Assembly (NCBI GenBank): GCA_001599295.1
Contig: BCGN01000004.1
Span: 1,054,346-1,118,345, forward strand
Reading direction: 5' to 3'
Origin: Sporopachydermia quercuum
Taxonomy: Eukaryota > Ascomycota > Sporopachydermiomycetes > Sporopachydermiales > Sporopachydermiaceae
Length of the DNA: 64,000 nucleotides
Made by a program: the position numbers and the translations under genes. Shown piece by piece: positions 55,081 to 64,000 of this stretch; the first letter of the stretch is position 1; each line of letters opens with the position of its first letter. The notes below the pieces were generated by a model. It did not search any database and was not told the DNA's origin. It saw only the letters and a program-made list of their open reading frames with translations.

Positions 55081-55849
55081 TGAAATTCTACAAGCTTACC
55101 TAGTTTTAAGGCTGAAAACAAGATGTGTTTGGTGATATCTTCAGTACCATAGAATACATAGGAGTCATTCGTATATTTCTATATTATCTTATTCTTTCTC
55201 GGCAATATTGTCAATTCGTAGATCGTATTTCTGCTACAAGCATTTGTAATGAAAAAGTATAATCCTTTCACTGTATCTCCATCAGATTCATAAGCTGTTA
55301 TCATGGCCAACTTTTCGTCTCATCATAAATTGATTTGTTGCAAATAACCATGACAATCAATCACATCACTTTGATACTCCCACGATCATCCCTATTTTAA
55401 TGAGAAACAAGAATCACCAGTGATCATCACAACTAATCAGCTCACTACGGATAAACTATCAACTATTATTTCTTTTTACGCAAAAATATTGTATTGTATT
55501 TGTTCTTAGAACAATTAAATCTATTTCTTCCTTCTCCTTATTGTAGAATTATTTCATGGAGTAAACAATTCTAAAAAGGGTAGTAATCCTAATGATAACA
55601 TGGGTACATACACATTTTCAAGTTCACTAATCAAGTAATAAATAGTAAGACGTGCTCAGCAGGGAATTAGTTGTATTATCTTCTTTTTAACAAATGACAA
55701 TAATACAAGAACAAGGAAGATAAAAACAAAGAAATAGCTATGTAGTGCCTAATGTTTTAGCTACTTTGTCTATTATTATTTAGTGTTATTGTGAAAGATC
55801 GTTTGTATAAGTCATCACAGGAAACAATTATTGAACCAAGGGTGAAAGA
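55081..55849. other. Intergenic: SUZ-gene 3' flank and promoter of 55850 gene
   Basis: AT-rich; nothing recognised. Confidence 0.55.
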
Positions 55850-56842
55850 ATGTCTTGTAGAGATTCACAACTCTCTCATGTCCATTGGTCATCGTCAAGA
55901 GAGATCCTATTTCTAGAGTCTAACTGGGGAAAAGACAAATTACCGTATGATGATATTCAGCTAAATAATCCATTTGATGTCCCGTTTCTACCTGGAGAAA
56001 TTGATGATGATGAGTTTGATTTTGACAATATCGATTTAGTTTTGAACAATCANATGGTCGGAGGTGGAGTTAATGGAGGACAAGCTGGGAATGGAAATAA
56101 TGGAGCGGGAGTCAATAATCCAATGCTAGTGAATTTAAATTCAATGAGGAAAAACTACAACTACAATAACTCTTTTGGAGTACCTAAATATTTCTCAAAG
56201 TTGATGAGAGGACCAATTTGGAAAGACTTAGAACTACCTGAACTTTTAAGTGGCAAAATAGGATTGCCGAAGACAGTTGGGAGATCTTATGGATATGAAG
56301 AACGCTTTGCTAAGGGTTCAGTTAATCCCCTTAAAAGTGAAGGTAGATTTGGTGATTTATCAGCTGATGATGATCGATTTTTAAACGAAACAGGGCAACT
56401 CTCTGAACACAAGTTTGATGATACGATACTTAAGTTTTCTTCATATTACGATACTGAAGTTGAAAATATAAGCGGTGGATATCGGAGTTTCAATTTAGAA
56501 AATCTTAATGAACAAGAATCAGAAACCCTATCAGATGATCGGGAGGGCGTTATGGAACTGGCACTAGACAATGATCTAGAATCGGCTTCTTCCTCAAGAT
56601 CACACTCAGCGTCACAACCAAACTCTGATCCTAACACACCTATAGCATCTCAATTACTGTATGGTAGTAGGGCATTATCAGGAAACGATGATACACCAAA
56701 ATTGCCACCAATGGCACCTATTAGGCGTACTCGTGAAACTTCCAAGATGTTGGAGAAAATGAGTATGATGAGAGATATTAATGACGAGACCTCAAACTCT
56801 GATTTCCAGACCCCAAGTATGAGATTAAGAGGAGTTCGGTAG
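55850..56842 (+). CDS. Unrecognised acidic, low-complexity protein
   Basis: 330 residues, not recognised. No signal peptide or membrane helix. The N-terminal 65 residues are the most structured-looking (HVHWSSSREILFLESNW) and lead into an acidic run (PGEIDDDEFDFDNIDL). A Gly/Asn-rich linker (about 68-95) is followed by a patch FSKLMRGPIWKDLELPELL that could be a binding motif. The rest is Ser/Asp-rich and probably disordered, with several SP/TP sites (NTPIA, QTPSM). One codon contains an N (56053). Composition suggests a regulatory or adaptor protein, but no function can be given. ATG at 55850; no splice signals seen. Confidence 0.72.
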   Translation: MSCRDSQLSHVHWSSSREILFLESNWGKDKLPYDDIQLNNPFDVPFLPGEIDDDEFDFDNIDLVLNNXMVGGGVNGGQAGNGNNGAGVNNPMLVNLNSMRKNYNYNNSFGVPKYFSKLMRGPIWKDLELPELLSGKIGLPKTVGRSYGYEERFAKGSVNPLKSEGRFGDLSADDDRFLNETGQLSEHKFDDTILKFSSYYDTEVENISGGYRSFNLENLNEQESETLSDDREGVMELALDNDLESASSSRSHSASQPNSDPNTPIASQLLYGSRALSGNDDTPKLPPMAPIRRTRETSKMLEKMSMMRDINDETSNSDFQTPSMRLRGVR

Positions 56843-57510
56843 CTACTCGACTAAACTAATTTTGTCAAATCTTTATCCATCAGCACAACTCGAGTATTCC
56901 GAAAGCTTTCGCATACTGTTACCTCTGTTCAGCTCCTCAGTAGCTACCTTAGGCACATTTCAAGCTCTTCTTTACCCTACTGGAAATATGTCATGCAACT
57001 GTACATTAGTCTTCGTATTATTTCGTATCCATAAAAGATATCAATATACTTATTTTCAGTTGTCTGTTCTATACTCTTCAATGACTAATAATTGACCTTT
57101 GAATGATCCTTTGTTCGTCTATCTTTCAAATAAACTTTAAAATTTACTTGCATAAATGAGCAGAAAAACAAAACTCTATGCTTAACTCATATTCCCGGAC
57201 AGTATTTCAATACAAATCATTTTTTCTCAACGTGCATTTTCACATGGAAGTACGCAATTACCATACTGATCAGGTACACTAAACCGGCCAGATTCTGTTT
57301 CCATGTTCTACTACTGAAATTATTCATACAAAATTTTTCTTCAGATTCTTTGTACCAATTCTTCTTTCTCAGTTCATTTCCTTGTGAAACAAACTCGTAT
57401 CATACTTTGTTCTGTTGCTACCTTCTATATTTACCTTTCTATACTATTGATGTTCCTAAGCGTGCATATTTAAGTACAGCTTTGTATTTGTTCAACAGAA
57501 TTACAGCAAG
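56843..57510. other. Intergenic: UTP8 promoter region
   Basis: AT- and pyrimidine-rich. It holds an RRPE-like word before UTP8 (listed separately). The short frames at 56862-57095 and 57350-57541 are not convincing. Confidence 0.55.
57329..57339 (-). promoter_or_regulatory. RRPE-like element upstream of UTP8
   Basis: On the minus strand the word reads GAAAAATTTTG, close to the ribosomal RNA processing element TGAAAAATTTT that marks ribosome-biogenesis genes in yeasts. It lies about 175 bases before the UTP8 start. No PAC element (GCGATGAG) was seen nearby. Confidence 0.4.
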
Positions 57511-59832
57511 ATGCCGTCTATATCAGATATTTATACAATAACTAGCTTGCCATTGTTGCCAACTCTTCCCTTTCAATCGAGGATACATCTTTCAAGTCCA
57601 GCAGAGAATATATTAACCTTAGCAGTTTCGCATTCTTCGATTTCTGTTTATATTCTCACACCTTCACCACAACTATTCTGGTCCCACGCTTTACCTCCTA
57701 CTGTCACAGTGTTAGGTGTTGATTCTCTGATAGTAGGTGATGAAAATGTCATCGATGTTTTTTCAGTCAAACTACAAATTGTGGTGGCTTTAAAAGAAGG
57801 GAGGAAATTCAAATTGAAGTTTTTGGAGACTGGTGACGACGTCATAGTGAAAGATGTTGTGGTTGATGAAGTAGTGAAAGTATTCTTCAAAGATGGTAGT
57901 GTTTTCGCCGCCGACACCACAGGTTCTGTTACCAAGTATCAATTCGGCAATGATGAAGTGAAGTCATTATGGAAATCTAAGCAATCATTTCCAAAAATAA
58001 TAGGTACTGCTGTACATGATAACCAATTGATAGAAGTTCAATCAAAGAATGAAAGTGTTGTCTTCCGCAAATTTAATTTTTTGACTGATGGTTTGGAAAT
58101 AATACAAACCACTGAAATACCAGTTGACTTCAGGGTACTTGACATCTTTTATAATAGGGACTACTCTATTTTACTCTCAACATCAGGCTTCAATTATATT
58201 GATTTAGAGAGCAAATCACGGTTTATACAATTTGAGCAGCTAAATCCGTCATATGTATTCAGTGAGGATAACTTTCCTTCATTAGTGTATCTCTCACAGG
58301 ATAGGGTATTAGTCTCTTTGAATGTTAAGATTTATCTGGTCGATTTGAAATATAAATCTTTAATATCTAGTACGGATGTCGATGCAAACATCTTATTCCT
58401 TTATTTGCCTGTGTCGATAGGAAGAACAGGAAAGAGACACAATCACTGGACTGTAAATGCAATTCAACTGCATAGAAAAGAAACAAGTTTAGTAGGAATG
58501 AGTGTGAATAGTGGGACAAGTACATTGTTGGAGTCGCTTGGTAGAGGACTGAATCCTGTGAATGATTGTAGCATCAGCAATGGTAAAAATGAGAAAAATA
58601 ATAACAGTAATAACAAGAATAATCATTTCCTAAACGATGTTGGCGATACAATCAGTTTAGCTGGCTGTCTACAAGAAATGAAACAAGCTACTTACGAAAA
58701 GAAAATCAATAGTGCAAGACAACATAATAATAGTGAAGCTGAAAAAGTTCTCGATAGTTTGGCCACGTTCAAACTAAACTTTGACGTGAATAAGTGGGAT
58801 AATTGTCTTTGCTATTATCTCAAAAGCAGATTTGTACCATGGTCAAATATACTATTCAATGAAATTGCAGAAATCGGTAATTTCATTTCAAATACTAGTT
58901 TTGTCTTTGAAGAAAGTGATAGAGAAGTATCTTATACGTTCATCGAGCGAGTAGTAAGACTTGCTCTAACAGATGATTTGACATTCGATCCTAGTTTCAT
59001 TCCGGAGAAGTTATTAATTTACTTACTGACGCATCCTTTATATCCCAGAAATCTTATAAAATCTCTCGAAGTTTACAAGTGTAATTTGAAACTTTTCCAT
59101 CAAGCAATCATCACGGCCCCCGAAGTGTCAGCAACAGAACTAATAAATGTTATTGAAGGATGCATTAAGAACGAGTATGGTGATAGTAGTGATAACATAT
59201 TCAAAGACACAGTTGTGAGGTTGCTTGAAGAAAATACATCAAAAGATATCAAGAAACATTTAAAGACTACTCAATTACATAGCAACACTAATTTGTCACT
59301 TGATATAGTCAACAAAATCATCAGCATGGATTTTGGCTGGGACCTTGTAAATATTTTGATTGATTGCGGAGGGCTTTTCTCTTTAGATACCAAACTTGTT
59401 GATAGGCTTTCTGGAGAGGTGAGCAGCAAGATTTCGACATATATGGAGCTATCAGAGATTAATGCTATTGTAAGTGAATTAATTGGTGCTGTCGATATAA
59501 ACGCTGAGAAATCAAATAAGAAGAATAAGAAACAGAAACAAAAACAAAAGAAACAAAAGAAAAGTGCTGATTCGAAAGTTAAGGACGGCTCATCACTTGA
59601 GAACGGCGATAGTATTGTCTACGGTAATGAGACTTCACACGATAAGCTGGATAAGATCTTAGGCTTCGGCAAAAATACCAATCCTATTTCTGTTGTGGGA
59701 ATGAATGAAATTGAATTCGAAACTGATTTCACGACTAATAAGACTGTCACTTTACAGCAGGCTGCTCGACCTAGAAAGGCTTTCAATAACAAGAAAGTAC
59801 CTATGTATTCTATCGAAACTCTTGTTTTATAG
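57511..59832 (+). CDS. UTP8: U3 snoRNP / t-UTP component Utp8
   Basis: Nucleolar subunit of the t-UTP (UTP-A) part of the small-subunit processome, needed for 18S rRNA processing; yeast Utp8 also aids tRNA export. 773 residues (S. cerevisiae 713). The start MPSISDIYTITSLPLLP, a beta-propeller-like first half, and the helical C-terminal half (YLLTHPLYPRNLIKSLE, LKLFHQAIITAPEVSATELI) line up with yeast Utp8. So does the end, VPMYSIETLVL against PTYTMEYLDI. A Lys/Gln-rich stretch (about 668-690, KKNKKQKQKQKKQKK) is probably a nucleolar localisation signal. An Asn-rich spacer occurs near 355-370. No intron. Confidence 0.9.
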   Translation: MPSISDIYTITSLPLLPTLPFQSRIHLSSPAENILTLAVSHSSISVYILTPSPQLFWSHALPPTVTVLGVDSLIVGDENVIDVFSVKLQIVVALKEGRKFKLKFLETGDDVIVKDVVVDEVVKVFFKDGSVFAADTTGSVTKYQFGNDEVKSLWKSKQSFPKIIGTAVHDNQLIEVQSKNESVVFRKFNFLTDGLEIIQTTEIPVDFRVLDIFYNRDYSILLSTSGFNYIDLESKSRFIQFEQLNPSYVFSEDNFPSLVYLSQDRVLVSLNVKIYLVDLKYKSLISSTDVDANILFLYLPVSIGRTGKRHNHWTVNAIQLHRKETSLVGMSVNSGTSTLLESLGRGLNPVNDCSISNGKNEKNNNSNNKNNHFLNDVGDTISLAGCLQEMKQATYEKKINSARQHNNSEAEKVLDSLATFKLNFDVNKWDNCLCYYLKSRFVPWSNILFNEIAEIGNFISNTSFVFEESDREVSYTFIERVVRLALTDDLTFDPSFIPEKLLIYLLTHPLYPRNLIKSLEVYKCNLKLFHQAIITAPEVSATELINVIEGCIKNEYGDSSDNIFKDTVVRLLEENTSKDIKKHLKTTQLHSNTNLSLDIVNKIISMDFGWDLVNILIDCGGLFSLDTKLVDRLSGEVSSKISTYMELSEINAIVSELIGAVDINAEKSNKKNKKQKQKQKKQKKSADSKVKDGSSLENGDSIVYGNETSHDKLDKILGFGKNTNPISVVGMNEIEFETDFTTNKTVTLQQAARPRKAFNNKKVPMYSIETLVL

Positions 59833-61080
59833 TTAAAACATGAAGGTTTTTGTCATGCATACTAATTACATTATATGATCAATATGACGATACATAGTTA
59901 AGGATAGTAAAAATAAATCAACATCATATCATTGCTGTATTCCTAATATTCATGATGCGCAAACATGGTTTATAAATGTCGGATCTTTGTCGTTATAAGA
60001 TTTAATCGATGTGAGCACACCAATACCGGAAAAGATAACAATTTAAACTTGCAGATAAATTACTGTTATTCTGAGAGCTTAACCTTACATTGATATTGAA
60101 TCATAAATTTTCTTAACGATCAAACTGTAAATTGCAATCACATGAGTTGATACTGTAGCAACAGAGCTCGAAGTAATTTTTGAAACCATTTGAAACGTAC
60201 AAATTTGAGTGTCTAAATATCCCATTAAATTATGGTTTTGGATGTAAAAATGGATAGATAACATGCTGAATATAGCAACCTAAAAGCATTTATTTAGAAA
60301 GAAGTATCTTTTTGTTATCATCACCAGAAAGCAAAATCCCGATTTAAGCTTGCAGAGTTATCCTAAACCTTAACTTTACCTGATGCCCAATCTATGTTTC
60401 CAATAGCTTCTCAAATCCTATGAGCTATGCAGCTACCCATGAAAAATTTAATGACAAAAGAATTCTTAGATAAAAAATAACCTTTTGATAGGTTCTATAA
60501 CTTTTTTTTCAGCTCTGCCTATAACGTCTTTCTCAGGACGATATCACACTCTTCCTTCCACAAACAGCAGGAAAATTTCTGAAAATAGGTCCAAAATAAA
60601 GTTGTGAAGTTTTCTGATGCCTGGAACTCTAATTTGGCTGCCTTTTCCTTACTACTTCCTTTCCATTATTTCCACTTCTCCTTTGCGTATTTTCTTTCTT
60701 TCAACTGTCTAAGATGAGCCGATTAATTATAACGGTTCAAACAGACGCTCAATGTTTTGATAGTAGATACCAGTTGTACACTAGTAGTGTATTGATAGCC
60801 ATTTGAACTGTTACTCATACTGAAAAAGGCTCAATAGGTTTTACTCTTAGTTCTTCTTGCTGATTGGAAAACCTATGTCCCAGTCAATAGACTTACTCAA
60901 TTGTATCATAACAATAACAAAATAAAGAAGATATCTATCTATCTGACGAAATCTCTAGACAGTTTGAAAGCGAATGGCTTATCATTTTTTGCTGTGTTTT
61001 TTTTTTGTTTGAATTTTGGCCCCAATATATCATATCTTGTCATATTTAGCTGTTCCCTACCACATCCTTACTGAATAATA
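59833..61080. other. 1.2-kb intergenic: UTP8 3' flank and VSB1 promoter
   Basis: AT-rich with a run of about ten T near 60997-61006 upstream of VSB1. No gene or RNA recognised. Confidence 0.55.
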
Positions 61081-64000
61081 ATGGCATCGTTTCCTCTTTC
61101 TAATGGTGGTGCTGAAAATGACCCACAGGAGTTTGGGAACAGCTCTTTTGAAGATAGTACTAATAGCTTCTTTTCAGCTCCAACTCATACCACTAGGCCT
61201 GGTAGGGAAATCATGAATAATAGTAAAACCAACTTTTCATCATCTTTCAAACGCTCTATGGGTAGTAACGATATGATTGGATTGCCTATGCGAACTCATA
61301 AACCATCAATATCAGATGCTTTCAAACAAGGAGGAAGGAATTTCTATTTTGGATCTTTAAGGAACAGTAATGATATTGGATCTCCTGCTATTCACACTCA
61401 AAACTCTATCAGGGAACAAACAGCAGAATTGGCTTCTATTGCTATTGATGACACTGAATTATTAGAAGGTTCATATCCGGATGAACAAGGGAGTAACTTC
61501 AATAATGATCAGTACAACACCACACTGAATTTTCCCAATTATAACAAAGGAGCAAACTTACCGCACGACAAATCTAGTGTTTCTGTTGAAAGCTCCAACC
61601 TGTCAACCCTTTTAAATAATCGGAACCAAGATCAATCACAACAGGAGCAAGACAATGGCAACTCAGCAGAACAAAGCAAGCAACTGCCGAAGCTTGATAG
61701 CAATGTGAAAAGATATTCAAACCCTTATCTACCCATTTCACCTAGTGAATCCTCACCATTAATAGAAGACAGGGCCACTTATCTTTCGAATATTGAATCC
61801 AGTAACTCTGACAACATAGATGATATAGTATCTCAATTGCATCAAGGAGATTATCGTAAATCATCTAATACAATAAGCCATCAAATAAGCCATTTGAAGA
61901 AAACCCATTTAACAAAAGATAAGATAATTAGGGAATGTATTATTCAACCCATTAAATATATTCCTTCTGTTATTCTAGGTGTTCTGTTAAATATCTTGGA
62001 TGGTCTATCATATGGTATGATTATGTTTCCCATAGGTGCATCAGTATTCACTGATATGGGTCCCACAGGGTTATCAATGTTCTATGTTAGTTGTGTTGTA
62101 TCCCAATTAGTTTATTCGCTAGGTGGATCAGCTTTTAAGTCAGGCATAGGATCTGAAATGATTGAAGTTACTCCTTTTTTCCACGGTATGGCTTTATCAA
62201 TTCTAGATCAAATAGGTAAGAATAAATCCCATGAAGTAATAGCTACAACGATGGTTGCATTTGCTGTATCTTCTGTTGTCACAGGACTTGTTTTTTTCGC
62301 TCTCGGAGCTGCTAGACTTGGCTCCTTGATAGGTTTCTTTCCTAGGCACATTCTTGTTGGATGTATTGGAGGTGTTGGTTGGTTTCTTGTAGTAACTGGA
62401 GTGGAAGTGTCATCACGAATGAAAGGATCTATAGAATACAACTTAGATACGTTTCATTTTCTATTTTCTGATTGGACTGTCGTATTGAAATGGACATTAC
62501 CTTTAATGGTTGCTGCCTTTCTTATGTTTATTCAAAAGTTCTCTCATAATGCTTTGGTTGTTCCTACATATTTCATTGCTGTTTTCCTCATCTTTCATAT
62601 CATAATCTCAGCTGTTCCTATGTGGGATTTACCTTTAGCTAGAGATCATGGGTGGGTTTTCGAAGCACCAGCGTCAAATGAGCCTTGGTATGCGTTTTAT
62701 TCTTTATATGATTTCTCTGCTGTACATTGGAATGTTTTACTCTCAATGGTACCTGATATGTTTGCCTTGACATTTTTTGGTATACTTCATGTACCTATTA
62801 ATGTTCCTGCTTTAGCCGTGTCAATAGGAATGGACAATGTTGATGTTGATCGTGAATTAGTTGCACATGGTATATCTAATGCTCTTTCTGGTTTGTTAGG
62901 CTCAGTACAGAATTATCTAGTATATACAAATTCTGTCTTGTTTATAAGGTCAGGAGCTGATTCTCGGCTGTCTGGCGTATTATTGGCTTTTGGTACTATG
63001 GGCGTTATGTTTGCAGGTCCTGTGGTAGTAGGATTTATTCCAGTTGTAGTTGTTGGTGCATTAATTTACCTCCTTGGAATTGAATTATTACAAGAAGCAT
63101 TAATTGACACTTGGGGGAAGCTTCATCCATTTGAATATTTCACTATTCTTGTAATAGTTTTCACAATGGGCGCTTGGGACTTTGTTTATGGTATACTTGT
63201 TGGTATACTACTTGCTTGTGTGTCATTTGTAGTAGGTGAATCAAGAAGAAGTGCTATTTCCGCTACTTACACGGGAACTGTGGCTAGATCAACTGTCCGA
63301 AGACATCCCTTGCAACAGAAATTTTTGAAAGAAGTGGGTAATCAAATCTATGTATTGAAGCTTTCAGGAACTATTTTTTTTGGTACCATCGTTGAAATTG
63401 AGAAGAAAGTGAGAGACTTATTTGAAGGATCATATTTCAATGAAAAACCAATCAGATATTTGGTACTTGATATGCAAAACGTAAAGGATATCGATTTCTC
63501 GGCAGCTGAAGCATTCATAAGATTCAAACGACTTGTTGCTTCTAAAAGCGCATTCCTTGTTATTTCCAGTGTGAAAGAAGGCACACCTGTACTAAATGGT
63601 TTAGAAGCAGTTGGCTTTTGGGAAGGTAGTCATGATGGTGTCGCTGTTGAATTGTTTGATGATTTAAATGCTGCTTTAGAATGGTGTGAAAATGAGTTCT
63701 TAACTACTTATTATAAGCATAGGGAATATCTAGCACGGGAGAAGAAGCTTATTCAAGGTGATAGCTCAGCACTTATATCCACATCTTCTGGTGGAACCCA
63801 GGCTCAAATTACTGGTGTTCCAACTGGTAGAAAACGTCTGATGTCTATTTTTGATATAACTGGTTCTCCTAGACATTCATTACTTCAAAAAGCAGCCACA
63901 ACCACAGTGAAAGAAGATTCTAAACTTGCTGCTAAATTACAAGAATATCAACAACCTTTACCGTTAATAATGACTGCATTTCAAACAATATCTGATAAAC
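61081..64000 (+). CDS. VSB1: Vsb1 (YGR125W)-type SLC26/SulP vacuolar transporter, partial at right edge
   Basis: Open from ATG 61081 (in-frame TGA nine bases upstream) to the end of the window, 973 codons; S. cerevisiae Vsb1 has 1036, so only the C-terminal end is missing. Residues 1-290 are Ser/Asn-rich and cytosolic. Residues about 295-720 form the SulP membrane domain, opening with YIPSVILGVLLNILDGLSYG and continuing through GCIGGVGWFLVVTGVE and VPINVPALAVSIGMDN. A STAS domain starts near residue 755 (IYVLKLSGTIFFGTI, DMQNVKDIDFSAAEAF). Despite the sulphate-permease fold, yeast Vsb1 is needed for vacuolar storage of arginine and other basic amino acids. The long N-terminal tail and the GSAFKSGIGSEMIEVTPF segment fit this subfamily. 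Confidence 0.92.
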   Translation, partial: MASFPLSNGGAENDPQEFGNSSFEDSTNSFFSAPTHTTRPGREIMNNSKTNFSSSFKRSMGSNDMIGLPMRTHKPSISDAFKQGGRNFYFGSLRNSNDIGSPAIHTQNSIREQTAELASIAIDDTELLEGSYPDEQGSNFNNDQYNTTLNFPNYNKGANLPHDKSSVSVESSNLSTLLNNRNQDQSQQEQDNGNSAEQSKQLPKLDSNVKRYSNPYLPISPSESSPLIEDRATYLSNIESSNSDNIDDIVSQLHQGDYRKSSNTISHQISHLKKTHLTKDKIIRECIIQPIKYIPSVILGVLLNILDGLSYGMIMFPIGASVFTDMGPTGLSMFYVSCVVSQLVYSLGGSAFKSGIGSEMIEVTPFFHGMALSILDQIGKNKSHEVIATTMVAFAVSSVVTGLVFFALGAARLGSLIGFFPRHILVGCIGGVGWFLVVTGVEVSSRMKGSIEYNLDTFHFLFSDWTVVLKWTLPLMVAAFLMFIQKFSHNALVVPTYFIAVFLIFHIIISAVPMWDLPLARDHGWVFEAPASNEPWYAFYSLYDFSAVHWNVLLSMVPDMFALTFFGILHVPINVPALAVSIGMDNVDVDRELVAHGISNALSGLLGSVQNYLVYTNSVLFIRSGADSRLSGVLLAFGTMGVMFAGPVVVGFIPVVVVGALIYLLGIELLQEALIDTWGKLHPFEYFTILVIVFTMGAWDFVYGILVGILLACVSFVVGESRRSAISATYTGTVARSTVRRHPLQQKFLKEVGNQIYVLKLSGTIFFGTIVEIEKKVRDLFEGSYFNEKPIRYLVLDMQNVKDIDFSAAEAFIRFKRLVASKSAFLVISSVKEGTPVLNGLEAVGFWEGSHDGVAVELFDDLNAALEWCENEFLTTYYKHREYLAREKKLIQGDSSALISTSSGGTQAQITGVPTGRKRLMSIFDITGSPRHSLLQKAATTTVKEDSKLAAKLQEYQQPLPLIMTAFQTISDK

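Noticed and set aside
1-64000. Transposons, LTRs, integrated viral elements, CRISPR arrays or a gene cluster
   Set aside because: No reverse transcriptase, integrase, transposase or capsid-like frame, no long terminal or inverted repeats, and no group of functionally linked genes was seen.

Overview
Organism. The window is nuclear DNA of an ascomycete budding yeast (Saccharomycotina). It is AT-rich, and nearly every recognisable protein has a Saccharomyces-type orthologue (Cdc11, Utp8, Tim50, Vma13, Sap1/Yta6, Hal5, Irs4/Tax4, Vsb1). Introns carry yeast signals: GTAAGT/GTATGT donors and TACTAAC-like branch points close to the acceptor. CTG codons fall on conserved leucines in TIM50, UTP8 and the RRM of YRA1, so this does not look like a CTG-Ser clade species. 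I cannot name the species. The genome is looser and more intron-rich than S. cerevisiae: I support 25 genes in 64 kb, seven of them spliced with 13 introns in all, and several intergenic stretches of 2 to 4 kb. No tRNA, rRNA, transposon, LTR, CRISPR or viral element was found. About 23 isolated N characters are scattered through the sequence.

Layout. 0-8 kb: C-terminal end of an Irs4/Tax4 EH-domain protein, IML2 (spliced), an FPY1-type pyrophosphatase, VMA13 (spliced, 15-nt first exon). 9-16 kb: GLN1 and GUT1, separated by 4 kb without a gene. 18-27 kb: an unrecognised spliced gene, an AHP1-type peroxiredoxin, a TDA11-like coiled-coil protein, CSN12 (three exons), an unrecognised membrane protein, GID8. 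28-35 kb: F-box/LRR protein, a five-exon YRA1-type mRNA export adaptor, MIR1. 37-51 kb: HAL5-type kinase, an N-myristoylated unknown (spliced), ZRT3, CDC11, a large SAP1/YTA6-type AAA ATPase. 52-64 kb: TIM50, a four-exon 85-residue SUZ-domain gene not visible as one open frame, an unknown acidic protein, UTP8, and the start of VSB1 running off the right edge.

How they fit together. These are ordinary unclustered housekeeping genes: nitrogen and carbon metabolism (GLN1, GUT1), mitochondrial transport (MIR1, TIM50), vacuole (VMA13, ZRT3, VSB1), ubiquitin pathways (GID8, F-box), RNA export and ribosome synthesis (YRA1, UTP8), and septum or ion homeostasis (CDC11, HAL5). I see no operon, biosynthetic cluster, mating locus or defence system. 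The most interesting items are gene structures (micro-exons, the hidden SUZ gene), a repeated CGGACAC motif around GLN1, a Zap1-like site before ZRT3, and several unrecognised proteins.
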